Assembly (NCBI GenBank): GCA_016866915.1
Contig: VGKR01000014.1
Span: 1-11,195 of the forward strand
Length of the DNA stretch: 11,195 bases
From: Candidatus Pacearchaeota archaeon
GTDB taxonomy: Archaea > Nanobdellota > Nanobdellia > Pacearchaeales > GW2011-AR1
Reading direction: 5' to 3'
Shown here piece after piece: positions 5,287-11,069 of this stretch. Below the pieces are notes generated by a model. The model was not told where the DNA came from. It made no database searches and saw only the letters and a list, made by a program, of their open reading frames with translations. Position 1 is the first letter of the stretch. Every line of letters begins with the position of its first letter. The translations under genes and the position numbers were made by a program.

Positions 5287-5347
5287 AGCCCCTGTAGTTC
5301 AGGCACTCACAAATAAATGTGTGAAGTTCGACCTAATCTTCAGGAGC
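5287..5347 (+). repeat. Shrunken tRNA-Glu-like element upstream of tRNA-Glu
   Basis: AGCCCCTGTAGTTCAG at 5287-5302 is identical to 5350-5365 at the start of tRNA-Glu (offset 63). A second match, CTCACAAAT (5306-5314), equals 5385-5393, which spans the anticodon and the start of the intron. Later segments GTGA, AGTTCGA and ATCT match the tRNA's variable and T-arm region in order, and CAGGAGC (5341-5347) matches the acceptor 3' strand CAGGGGC with one change. The element can therefore form an acceptor stem of six of seven pairs, a TCACA/TGTGA hairpin and a GAAG/CTTC hairpin. It is about 60 nt long with no normal D or anticodon stem. It is either a tRNA pseudogene with internal deletions or a tRNA-like leader. 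Confidence 0.7.
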
Positions 5348-5350
5348 AAA

Positions 5351-5462
5351 GCCCCTGTAGTTCAGAGGCCAAGAATGCGGCCCTCTCACAAATGACAGCT
5401 TGCTGGCGTTTGTCTTCTTTTGGAGTACGGCCGTGACCCGAGTTCGAATCTCGGCAGGGGCG
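5351..5462 (+). tRNA. tRNA-Glu(CUC) with a 39-nt intron after position 37
   Basis: The acceptor stem is GCCCCTG/CAGGGGC with discriminator G. The D stem is GTTC/GAAT. The anticodon stem is CGGCC (5378-5382) with GGCCG (5429-5433). The loop starts C32, T33, then anticodon CTC (5385-5387) and A37. The T arm is CCGAG/CTCGG with loop TTCGAAT. CCA is not encoded. The intron at 5389-5427 is set by a bulge-helix-bulge. CTCT (5383-5386) pairs with GGAG (5422-5425), including one U-G, with three-base bulges CAC and TAC cut between the second and third base. The D arm and overall sequence closely resemble tRNA-Gln(CUG) in this window, so the two genes are probably paralogous. Confidence 0.95.
5389..5427 (+). 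other. Archaeal tRNA intron in tRNA-Glu
   Basis: This 39-nt intron lies at the canonical 37/38 position. Its ends pair through AAA with TTT (5390-5392 with 5419-5421), and an inner GACA/TGTC stem (5394-5397 with 5411-5414) closes a GC-richer loop. It shares no obvious sequence with the tRNA-Gln intron although the exons are similar. Confidence 0.9.
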
Positions 5463-5517
5463 TTTTCTAATTAAAACAAATAGACACAAATTATTTTTTA
5501 ATTATTCTTTAGATAAC

Positions 5518-5525
5518 TTTAAAAA
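5518..5525 (+). promoter_or_regulatory. TATA box of rpl41e
   Basis: TTTAAAAA is centred at 5521.5, 25.5 bases before the ATG at 5547, consistent with a leaderless mRNA for the 38-aa protein. Confidence 0.65.
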
Positions 5526-5546
5526 CAAATTTCTCCAGAATTTATC

Positions 5547-5663
5547 ATGAAACGATCATCAAAAAGATGGAAAAAGAAGCGACAGATGAGATGGAAGTGG
5601 CAAAGAAAGCGCCTGAAGAAAGAAAAACACAAAAGAAAGTTAAAGAGAGCTAGAAGCAAGTAA
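5547..5663 (+). CDS. rpl41e: Large-subunit ribosomal protein eL41, 38 aa
   Basis: This very short ORF is readily missed by gene finders. It encodes 38 residues, of which 14 are Lys and 9 Arg, with three Trp (8, 16, 18) and no acidic residue except E26. The sequence from residue 14 on, MRWKWQRKRLKKEKHKRKLK followed by RARSK, parallels eukaryotic eL41 (25 aa; pattern MRAKWRKKRMRRLKRKRRK...RSK), with an archaeal N-terminal extension. eL41 forms a single helix at the subunit interface of the ribosome. The gene has its own TATA box at the standard spacing and lies between tRNA-Glu and rfcS. Recognition rests on composition, size and the shared motif order. Confidence 0.85.
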   Translation: MKRSSKRWKKKRQMRWKWQRKRLKKEKHKRKLKRARSK

Positions 5664-5707
5664 AAATTCTGAATATTGGTATTTTATATTAAATCATCCC
5701 CATAATG

Positions 5708-5715
5708 TTTATAAG
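5708..5715 (+). promoter_or_regulatory. TATA box of the rfcS-rfcL operon
   Basis: TTTATAAG is centred at 5711.5, 25.5 bases before the rfcS ATG at 5737. An AAGGT sequence at 5729-5733 could act as Shine-Dalgarno only if transcription starts further upstream than the spacing suggests. Confidence 0.65.
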
Positions 5716-5736
5716 TTGTATTGAAAATAAGGTAAT

Positions 5737-6699
5737 ATGACAAGCGAAATTTGGACTGAAAAATATAGGCCAAACATTTTTTCGGATGTTGTAGGACAAG
5801 ATGACATAATTAAAAAAGCTCAATCACTCACAAACTCACTTAATATTCCCCATCTTCTTTTTATTGGACCTGCGGGAACAGGAAAATCAACTTTAGCATT
5901 AATAATTGTAAAAGAGCTTTTTGGAAAAAATTGGCGTGAAAATTATCTAGAATTTAATGCAAGTGATGAAAGAGGAATTAATATAATAAGAGAAAAAGTA
6001 AAAAATTTTGCAAGAACAAAATCAATAGGAAATGTTCCATTTAAGATTATTTTTCTGGATGAAGCAGATGCTTTAACACCTGAAGCTCAACAAGCCCTGA
6101 GAAGAACAATGGAAAATTATTCATCAACATGTAGATTCATACTTTCATGCAATTATTCAAGCAAGATTATTGATCCGATTCAATCTCGTTGCGCTATATT
6201 CAGATTTAAATTATTAGAAAAAAAAGATGCAGAGAAAGTAATAAGAAAAATTGAAGCAGGTGAAAAACTTCAAATAAGCAATGAATCAGTGGAAATGCTT
6301 TATGAAGGAAGTGAGGGAGATTGCAGAAAAATCATAAACATTCTACAATCAACAGCATCTATCTCTCCAATAATTTCTCCAGAACTTGTTTCAACAGTTA
6401 TTTCAAATGCAAAGCCAAAAGATATTCTTGTAGTTCTTGATTATGCTCTTTCAGGAGATTTTAAGAATGCAAGAGAAAAGCTTTTAGAAGTAATGCTAAA
6501 GGAAAGTATTTCTGGACAAGATGTGATTAAAGCTATTCAAAAAGAAATATGGAATCTTCCAATAGAGCCAGAGTTAAAGGTTAGATTAACAGAGAAAACA
6601 GGAGAAGCTGAATTTAGAATTGTTGAAGGTTCTGATCCTTTTATTCAGCTTCAAGCACTTATCGCGAGTTTTGTTTTAGCAGGATTGGGAAAAGGATAA
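5737..6699 (+). CDS. rfcS: Replication factor C small subunit (clamp loader)
   Basis: This 320-aa AAA+ ATPase forms, with RfcL, the clamp loader that opens PCNA and places it on primed DNA. Motifs are in the expected order: N-terminal WTEKYRP (6-12), Walker A GPAGTGKST (44-52), FNASDERG (73-80), Walker B FLDEAD (106-111), sensor 1 in LSCNY (136-140) and the SRC arginine-finger motif at 150-152. The sensor 2 and collar domain occupies the rest. Length is normal for archaeal RfcS. No intein interrupts the Walker A or SRC regions, where inteins are frequent in archaeal RFC genes. The gene is followed by rfcL after 21 bases, in the standard archaeal rfcS-rfcL order. Confidence 0.97.
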   Translation: MTSEIWTEKYRPNIFSDVVGQDDIIKKAQSLTNSLNIPHLLFIGPAGTGKSTLALIIVKELFGKNWRENYLEFNASDERGINIIREKVKNFARTKSIGNVPFKIIFLDEADALTPEAQQALRRTMENYSSTCRFILSCNYSSKIIDPIQSRCAIFRFKLLEKKDAEKVIRKIEAGEKLQISNESVEMLYEGSEGDCRKIINILQSTASISPIISPELVSTVISNAKPKDILVVLDYALSGDFKNAREKLLEVMLKESISGQDVIKAIQKEIWNLPIEPELKVRLTEKTGEAEFRIVEGSDPFIQLQALIASFVLAGLGKG

Positions 6700-6707
6700 T
6701 ATTAAAA

Positions 6708-6712
6708 AGGAG
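6708..6712 (+). promoter_or_regulatory. Shine-Dalgarno sequence of rfcL
   Basis: AGGAG lies 8 bases before the rfcL ATG. It is the clearest ribosome binding site in the window and belongs to an internal operon gene. The first genes of transcripts here mostly lack one and have a TATA box at leaderless spacing instead. Confidence 0.75.
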
Positions 6713-6720
6713 TTGGAAAA

Positions 6721-7911
6721 ATGACTTCCACAAGCTGGACAAAAAAATATCAGCCAAAACATCTTTCAGAAATTAAAGGACAAGAATTAGCAATTGAAGA
6801 ACTAAAAAATTTTATTGAAAAGTTCAAAGAAAGTGAAACAGATAAAAAATCAGTAATTCTTTACGGACCTCCTGGAACAGGCAAAACAACATTAGCTTAT
6901 GTCATGGCAAATGAATCGAATTTTGAAATTTTTGAGTTGAATGCTTCTGATTTAAGGGGCGGAGAAAAACTTAGAGAAGTACTTGCTCCTGCAATCGAGC
7001 AAAAATCACTTACAAAAAAAGGAAAGTTTCTTTTAATAGATGAAGTAGACGGAATTTCAGAAGCTGATAGAGGCGGACTTTCAGAGCTTCTAAGAATAAT
7101 TGAATTCACTTCTCAATTAGTGATAATAACAGCTAATGATATCTGGAATAAAAAATTTAGTGAATTAAGAAAAAAATCAGAAATAATACCTCTTAAGGAA
7201 ATTGATTCTAAAACAATAAAAAATGCTTTAATTGAAATTTTAAGAAAAGAGAAGAAATTTCTAAAAGAAGACATTTTAACAAATATCACTATAAAAGCCA
7301 AGGGCGATATAAGAGCAGCAATAAATGATTTGCAAGTAGCTTCAAGTCTTTCAGACCCTTCTGAAATTTTTATTGATGAAAGAAATAAGGAAATTGATAT
7401 TTTCAATGTTTTAAGAATTATTTTAAAAGAAAAATCAGACAATTCGCTTCTCAATCTTTTTGACTCTGTAAACAAGCCGATGGATGAGATTCTGCTTTGG
7501 ATTGAAGAAAATATACCCCAAGATTATAATCCAGAAGAGCTTGCACGAGCATATGAATTATTAAGCAAAGCAGATATTTTTAGAAATAGAGTTTACAAGC
7601 AGCAATACTGGAGATTTTTGGTTTATAGCAATGCATTTCTTTCTTATGGAATTTCCAGTTCAAAAAAAAGCGAAAAAATCGGATTTACAAATTACAAAAA
7701 ACCAACAAGAATATTAAAGATGTGGATGAATAATCAAAAAATAGAAAAGAAAAAATCAATAGCAGAAAAATATGCAAATTATGTTCATGTTGGAAAAAAA
7801 AGGGCACTTAAAGAATTTCCAATGATAAAGCAATTTCTTCTAAAATCCCAAGTTCAAAAAGAACTTAGATTAACAGAAGAAGAGATAAATTATCTAAATA
7901 ACTCTGCTTAG
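6721..7911 (+). CDS. rfcL: Replication factor C large subunit, short form without a visible PIP box
   Basis: This 396-aa AAA+ protein is the large subunit of the archaeal clamp loader. It shows WTKKYQP (6-12), Walker A GPPGTGKTT (49-57), FELNASDLRGGEKL (71-84), Walker B LLIDEVD (104-110) and the RFC sensor 1 region around ITAND (about 136-140). As expected for RfcL it has no SRC arginine finger. A helical collar domain follows. It is shorter than most archaeal RfcL proteins (commonly about 450-500 residues). The C-terminus, ending LTEEEINYLNNSA, lacks the usual basic linker and Q-x2-L-x2-FF PCNA-binding motif. The frame is intact with a normal stop, so this looks like a genuine short form, not a frameshift. 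Confidence 0.95.
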   Translation: MTSTSWTKKYQPKHLSEIKGQELAIEELKNFIEKFKESETDKKSVILYGPPGTGKTTLAYVMANESNFEIFELNASDLRGGEKLREVLAPAIEQKSLTKKGKFLLIDEVDGISEADRGGLSELLRIIEFTSQLVIITANDIWNKKFSELRKKSEIIPLKEIDSKTIKNALIEILRKEKKFLKEDILTNITIKAKGDIRAAINDLQVASSLSDPSEIFIDERNKEIDIFNVLRIILKEKSDNSLLNLFDSVNKPMDEILLWIEENIPQDYNPEELARAYELLSKADIFRNRVYKQQYWRFLVYSNAFLSYGISSSKKSEKIGFTNYKKPTRILKMWMNNQKIEKKKSIAEKYANYVHVGKKRALKEFPMIKQFLLKSQVQKELRLTEEEINYLNNSA

Positions 7912-7934
7912 AATTTATTTAAATTCATAACTAA

Positions 7935-7944
7935 TTTTATAAAT
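7935..7944 (+). promoter_or_regulatory. TATA box upstream of the HerA-like gene and its upstream ORF
   Basis: TTTTATAAAT is centred at 7939.5, exactly 25.5 bases before the ATG of the 12-codon upstream ORF at 7965 and 74.5 bases before the HerA-like ATG. A weaker TATATTATTAAAT at 7954-7966 is an alternative that would start transcription inside the leader. Confidence 0.6.
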
Positions 7945-7964
7945 CTCCTTGTCTATATTATTAA

Positions 7965-8003
7965 ATGAAAATAAAAGGGAAGTTGACGGTTAAGAAACCG
8001 TAG
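7965..8003 (+). CDS. Possible leaderless upstream ORF, 12 codons
   Basis: The ORF reads MKIKGKLTVKKP and ends in TAG at 8001-8003. Its ATG is at the same 25.5-base distance from a TATA box as real first genes in this window. It is in a different frame from the HerA-like gene, ends 10 bases before that gene's ATG, and its stop codon overlaps the AGGTG Shine-Dalgarno sequence. Its last codons overlap a hairpin. It could regulate the downstream gene through termination and reinitiation. The peptide itself has no recognisable motif, and such a short ORF can occur by chance. Confidence 0.4.
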   Translation: MKIKGKLTVKKP

Positions 8004-8006
8004 GTG
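7986..8006 (+). promoter_or_regulatory. Leader hairpin and Shine-Dalgarno sequence of the HerA-like gene
   Basis: ACGGTT (7986-7991) and AACCGT (7996-8001) form a perfect six-pair stem with loop AAGA. AGGTG, a good Shine-Dalgarno match, follows at once at 8002-8006, 7 bases before the ATG. A ribosome finishing the upstream ORF would melt the stem, which suggests control of initiation. Alternatively the SD region can pair locally, GGT (8003-8005) with ACC (8011-8013). Confidence 0.5.
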
Positions 8007-8013
8007 TCTTACC

Positions 8014-9333
8014 ATGGCTTATGATGTTATAATCGGAAGAAATGCAGCTGATAAAAAAGCTTTTGGAGAAAGAGGATTGATTTTTCTTGGAAAAGGTTAT
8101 GTAAAAATGGGGCAATATACTTCTCTAAGCAATAAGATTTATATGGATGTTGCAAGAAGTCATGTGGTTCTTATTGCTGGAAAAAGAGGCAGTGGAAAAA
8201 GTTATACGCTAGGTGTTATTGCAGAAGAGCTGACTAATCTTCCCAAAGAAGCAAGTCAGAACATTAGTTCTCTGATTTTTGATACAATGGGCATATACTG
8301 GACAATGAAATTCAAAAATGAAAAAGACAGAATGCTTCTTGATGAATATAAGCTTAAGCCAAAAAATTTGCCTGTAAAGATTTTTGTTCCTTTTGGACAT
8401 TATGATAAATATTTTGAAAAAGGAATTCCAATAGACGAGGCATTTGCACTTGATGTTTCAGAATTAAGTGCAGAAGATTGGATTCTAACTTTTGGATTAG
8501 ATATAATTCATCCTGTTTCAATTTTGATTCAAAGAACACTTACAAAAGTTAAATTCAAAAAAAATTTTGATATTGATGATATAATAAGAACTCTTGAAAA
8601 AGAAGAAAGAGCAAATTCAGAAACTCAAAATGCAGCAATTAGTTTTTTTGAAGCTGCAAAAACCTGGGGAATATTTGCAGAAAAAGACAGTGAAGCAACA
8701 CAGGTAAAAGATTTAATTGCCGGAGGAAAAACAACTGTTTTAGATTTAAGTGTTTATAATTCAGTGGGTGCCTTCAATATCAAGGCATTAGCGATAAGTT
8801 TGATTTCAAGGAAGATTTTTAATCAAAGAATGGATGCTCGAAAAAAAGAAGAAATTAAATCTGTCTCGCGCGGATTAGATATGCTTTCAAGTCTTGAAAA
8901 AAAAGAATATCCTCTAGTTTGGATTTTCATTGATGAAGGTCATGAATTTCTTCCTTTAAATGAAAAAACAGTTGCTACAGACGCATTAGTTCAGCTTTTA
9001 AGAGAAGGCAGGCAACCAGGAATCTCTTTAGTTATTGCTACACAGCAGCCAGGGCAAATTCATAGAGATGTAATGACTCAATCTGATATTGTAATTGCGC
9101 ACCGGGTAACATCTAAACCAGATTTAGAATCTCTTAATTACATTATGCAGTCATATATTCTTGAGGGAATAAGAAAAAACATGGATGATCTTCCAACTGT
9201 AAAAGGTTCTGCGATAATTCTTGATGATAATTCTGAGAGATTGTATCCTGCTAGAATTCGTCCGAGATTCACCTGGCATGGAGGAGAAGCTCCAATAGCA
9301 GTAAAAGCAGAAAAAGATAAAGGAAGTTTCTAA
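8014..9333 (+). CDS. HerA/DUF87-family ATPase
   Basis: This 439-aa FtsK/HerA-superfamily P-loop ATPase resembles archaeal HerA central-domain proteins. After a roughly 45-residue N-terminal region come Walker A GKRGSGKS (56-63), LIFDTMGIYW (87-96), Walker B WIFIDEGHEF (303-312, D307, E308), the EGRQPGIS segment with a conserved arginine (331-338) and the ATQQP motif (342-346) that acts as sensor. Canonical HerA works with the NurA nuclease in DNA end resection, but no NurA is in this window. This protein also lacks an obvious HAS-barrel, so a different role in DNA or protein translocation is possible. It is preceded by an upstream ORF, hairpin and Shine-Dalgarno sequence, and its stop is 3 bases from a convergent gene. 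Confidence 0.85.
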   Translation: MAYDVIIGRNAADKKAFGERGLIFLGKGYVKMGQYTSLSNKIYMDVARSHVVLIAGKRGSGKSYTLGVIAEELTNLPKEASQNISSLIFDTMGIYWTMKFKNEKDRMLLDEYKLKPKNLPVKIFVPFGHYDKYFEKGIPIDEAFALDVSELSAEDWILTFGLDIIHPVSILIQRTLTKVKFKKNFDIDDIIRTLEKEERANSETQNAAISFFEAAKTWGIFAEKDSEATQVKDLIAGGKTTVLDLSVYNSVGAFNIKALAISLISRKIFNQRMDARKKEEIKSVSRGLDMLSSLEKKEYPLVWIFIDEGHEFLPLNEKTVATDALVQLLREGRQPGISLVIATQQPGQIHRDVMTQSDIVIAHRVTSKPDLESLNYIMQSYILEGIRKNMDDLPTVKGSAIILDDNSERLYPARIRPRFTWHGGEAPIAVKAEKDKGSF

Positions 9334-9336
9334 AAA

Positions 9337-10149
9337 TTAAATAATTCTAAAATCTATTCTAAAGCGAAATTTATATGGTGCGATTTCACCTGCCTTTTTT
9401 ATCTTTAGTATTTTTATTTTCTTTCTTGCTTTGCTTGCTTCTTTTTTTATTTTTTCAACAAGTAAATCAATTTCTTTTTCAGAACAAAAATCATAATAAA
9501 AAATTCTTGTATTCTTGCCACTTAGCATAAAAGCTTCTTTAAGGAAGCTATTTTTTAATTGGGGGCGGGGCATAACAATGACATCAAATTTTTTCTTTAA
9601 TTTTTTTAATTTAATCGCAACTTTTTTTATGTCTCCAGGTAAAAACTCAATTTTATCTCTTACTTTATTCAATCGCGCATTTAATTCAGCATATTTGTTT
9701 GCTTCTCTATTTATTTCATTAGAATAAACTTTTTTAGCTGGAGAGTTTTTTGCTATTACAATTGAATAAGGAGCAACACCTGCAAACATAATCAAGATCT
9801 CTTCCCCTTTTTTTATTTTTTCTGCAATCTCTTTTCTTTCATTGCTCAATCTAGAAGAAAAATAAGTTTTATCTATAGAAAATCTAAAAACACATCCATT
9901 TTCTTTGTACAAAACCTCTTTTGTTTTCTCGCCTGCAAGATGTTTTGTTTTCTGTTTTCTAAGTAATCCCCTAAATTTACCTGTCTTTTCAAGAACTGTT
10001 TTAACTGATTTATGTTCTTTAAGAATTTTCTCTGCAAATTTTTTCTTTTGAGAAATTTTAAAATTCCTTGGAAACTTCAAAAGAGCGAGATTTCCCAAAA
10101 TGTCAAAAGCTCGTGGAATTTCCTTGTTAAGAATATTTTTGCTTTTCAT
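9337..10149 (-). CDS. Trm5/Taw2 (Met-10+)-family tRNA-modifying transferase
   Basis: This 270-aa class I SAM-dependent enzyme is of the Met-10+ family, which modifies G37 of tRNA. Trm5 makes m1G37, and Taw2/TYW2 transfers the aminocarboxypropyl group in wyosine synthesis on tRNA-Phe. Visible are the N-terminal RAFDILGNLALLKFP (13-27), FSSRLSNERKEIA (97-109), SAM motif I MFAGVAPYSI (121-130), the acidic motif SNEINREANKYAELN (143-157), GDIKK (172-176) and IVMPRP (191-196). The last stands where Trm5 and TYW2 usually have NLP. The length, without an N-terminal D1 domain, is closer to archaeal Taw2 than to Trm5, but I cannot separate them from sequence alone. The ATG is 25.5 bases from the centre of a TATA palindrome shared with the divergent gene. 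Confidence 0.82.
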   Translation of the reverse strand: MKSKNILNKEIPRAFDILGNLALLKFPRNFKISQKKKFAEKILKEHKSVKTVLEKTGKFRGLLRKQKTKHLAGEKTKEVLYKENGCVFRFSIDKTYFSSRLSNERKEIAEKIKKGEEILIMFAGVAPYSIVIAKNSPAKKVYSNEINREANKYAELNARLNKVRDKIEFLPGDIKKVAIKLKKLKKKFDVIVMPRPQLKNSFLKEAFMLSGKNTRIFYYDFCSEKEIDLLVEKIKKEASKARKKIKILKIKKAGEIAPYKFRFRIDFRII

Positions 10150-10166
10150 ACTTCTTAAACCATATC

Positions 10167-10182
10167 AATATTTATAAATATT
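10167..10182. promoter_or_regulatory. Palindromic TATA element serving two divergent genes
   Basis: AATATTTATAAATATT is a perfect 16-base palindrome centred at 10174.5. The distance to the first base of each divergent ATG (10149 on minus, 10200 on plus) is exactly 25.5 bases. That is the spacing used by other leaderless first genes here. One TBP site therefore appears to serve both directions, with orientation set by the flanking bases. Confidence 0.75.
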
Positions 10183-10199
10183 AAATCCTTAAAAAAAAC

Positions 10200-11066
10200 A
10201 TGAAAAAGAGGTTATTAGCATTTCTTGCACCATTTTTAATGATTAAATTAGTAAGTGCGCAGTTTTTTGGCAGTTATGGTGGAAGTTTTTCAATTGTCTC
10301 ATTTCTAGATTCTATTGGAGCAGAGAATATTACTTTTTTGGCTTTATTTATAATCTTTTTTGCAGTTATTTTTTATTCTTTATCAAGATTGTTTAAAGAT
10401 CCATATGGACAACCAAATAAACCAATAGCAGGGATTTTAGCTTTTGCAATCTCAGCTTTAATTAGCTATGGAATATATCGCTCTGGTTTTGATTTAACGA
10501 GTTTGCTTTATGGTTGGGGAATTGACACTAGTTTTCTTTATCCCCTATTTTCAATTGCAATTCTTTTATTTGCAGGTTTAATGATAAAATATGTGGGATT
10601 TGGTATGTTTTTGATGTTGCTCGGAGCATTTTTTCTCTACATCGCCCTTTTCACAGATATTGTTTATGAAAAAACATTAGTGGGAATAATTGGAATAGTT
10701 TCAGCTGTTTTAGGATTTGTTATTTGGAGAAGAAAAGCTGCAAGAAGACGTTTAGAACAATGGGGAGTAAATGCATTCCAAAAAATAAAATCAAAACCTA
10801 AATGGATAATTATATTAGTAGGAGTTTTAATGATTCTTGCTGGTTTTAAGTTTGGAGTGTCAATTCTAATTGTTATTGGATTTATTTTAGGTTTGATTGG
10901 CTTTTTCTTTAATAAATCTCGAAGAAGAGGACTTCCGCCTCCAGATCCAAGTCCAAATTTATATAATGCACAGAGGGCAGCACAAGCAAGAAGAGAAAGA
11001 GAAACCGAGGCCCGTATAAATAGAATTGGACAAAGATATTCCAGACGAGAAAGAAGATTTAGATAA
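10200..11066 (+). CDS. Polytopic membrane protein with arginine-rich tail, 288 aa
   Basis: I do not recognise a functional family. Residues 1-21 look like a signal peptide or first helix (MKKRLLAFLAPFLMIKLVSA, then QFF). Hydrophobic helices follow at about 44-63, 76-93, 111-130, 131-151, 158-176, 201-217 and 218-237. The stretch between 177 and 200 (WRRKAARRRLEQWG...) is strongly basic and should be cytoplasmic. The last 50 residues are also very basic: a proline-rich hinge GLPPPDPSPN (244-253), then a helical arginine and glutamate-rich tail ending SRRERRFR. Such a tail could bind nucleic acid, ribosomes or acidic lipids; this is inference. The gene diverges from the tRNA-modifying enzyme over a shared promoter and converges on the FEN1 gene 3 bases away. 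Confidence 0.78.
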   Translation: MKKRLLAFLAPFLMIKLVSAQFFGSYGGSFSIVSFLDSIGAENITFLALFIIFFAVIFYSLSRLFKDPYGQPNKPIAGILAFAISALISYGIYRSGFDLTSLLYGWGIDTSFLYPLFSIAILLFAGLMIKYVGFGMFLMLLGAFFLYIALFTDIVYEKTLVGIIGIVSAVLGFVIWRRKAARRRLEQWGVNAFQKIKSKPKWIIILVGVLMILAGFKFGVSILIVIGFILGLIGFFFNKSRRRGLPPPDPSPNLYNAQRAAQARRERETEARINRIGQRYSRRERRFR

Positions 11067-11069
11067 TAA

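Noticed and set aside
4677..5462. Split (trans-spliced) tRNA halves, as in Nanoarchaeum
   Set aside because: Both tRNAs are complete with an ordinary bulge-helix-bulge intron. The upstream copies stop after about 16 bases and lack the D-arm 3' strand and anticodon stem, so they cannot serve as 5' halves joined at 37/38.
7113..7475. Open frame of 120 codons on the minus strand inside rfcL
   Set aside because: It lies wholly inside a well-supported AAA+ gene and has a serine- and phenylalanine-rich shadow composition.
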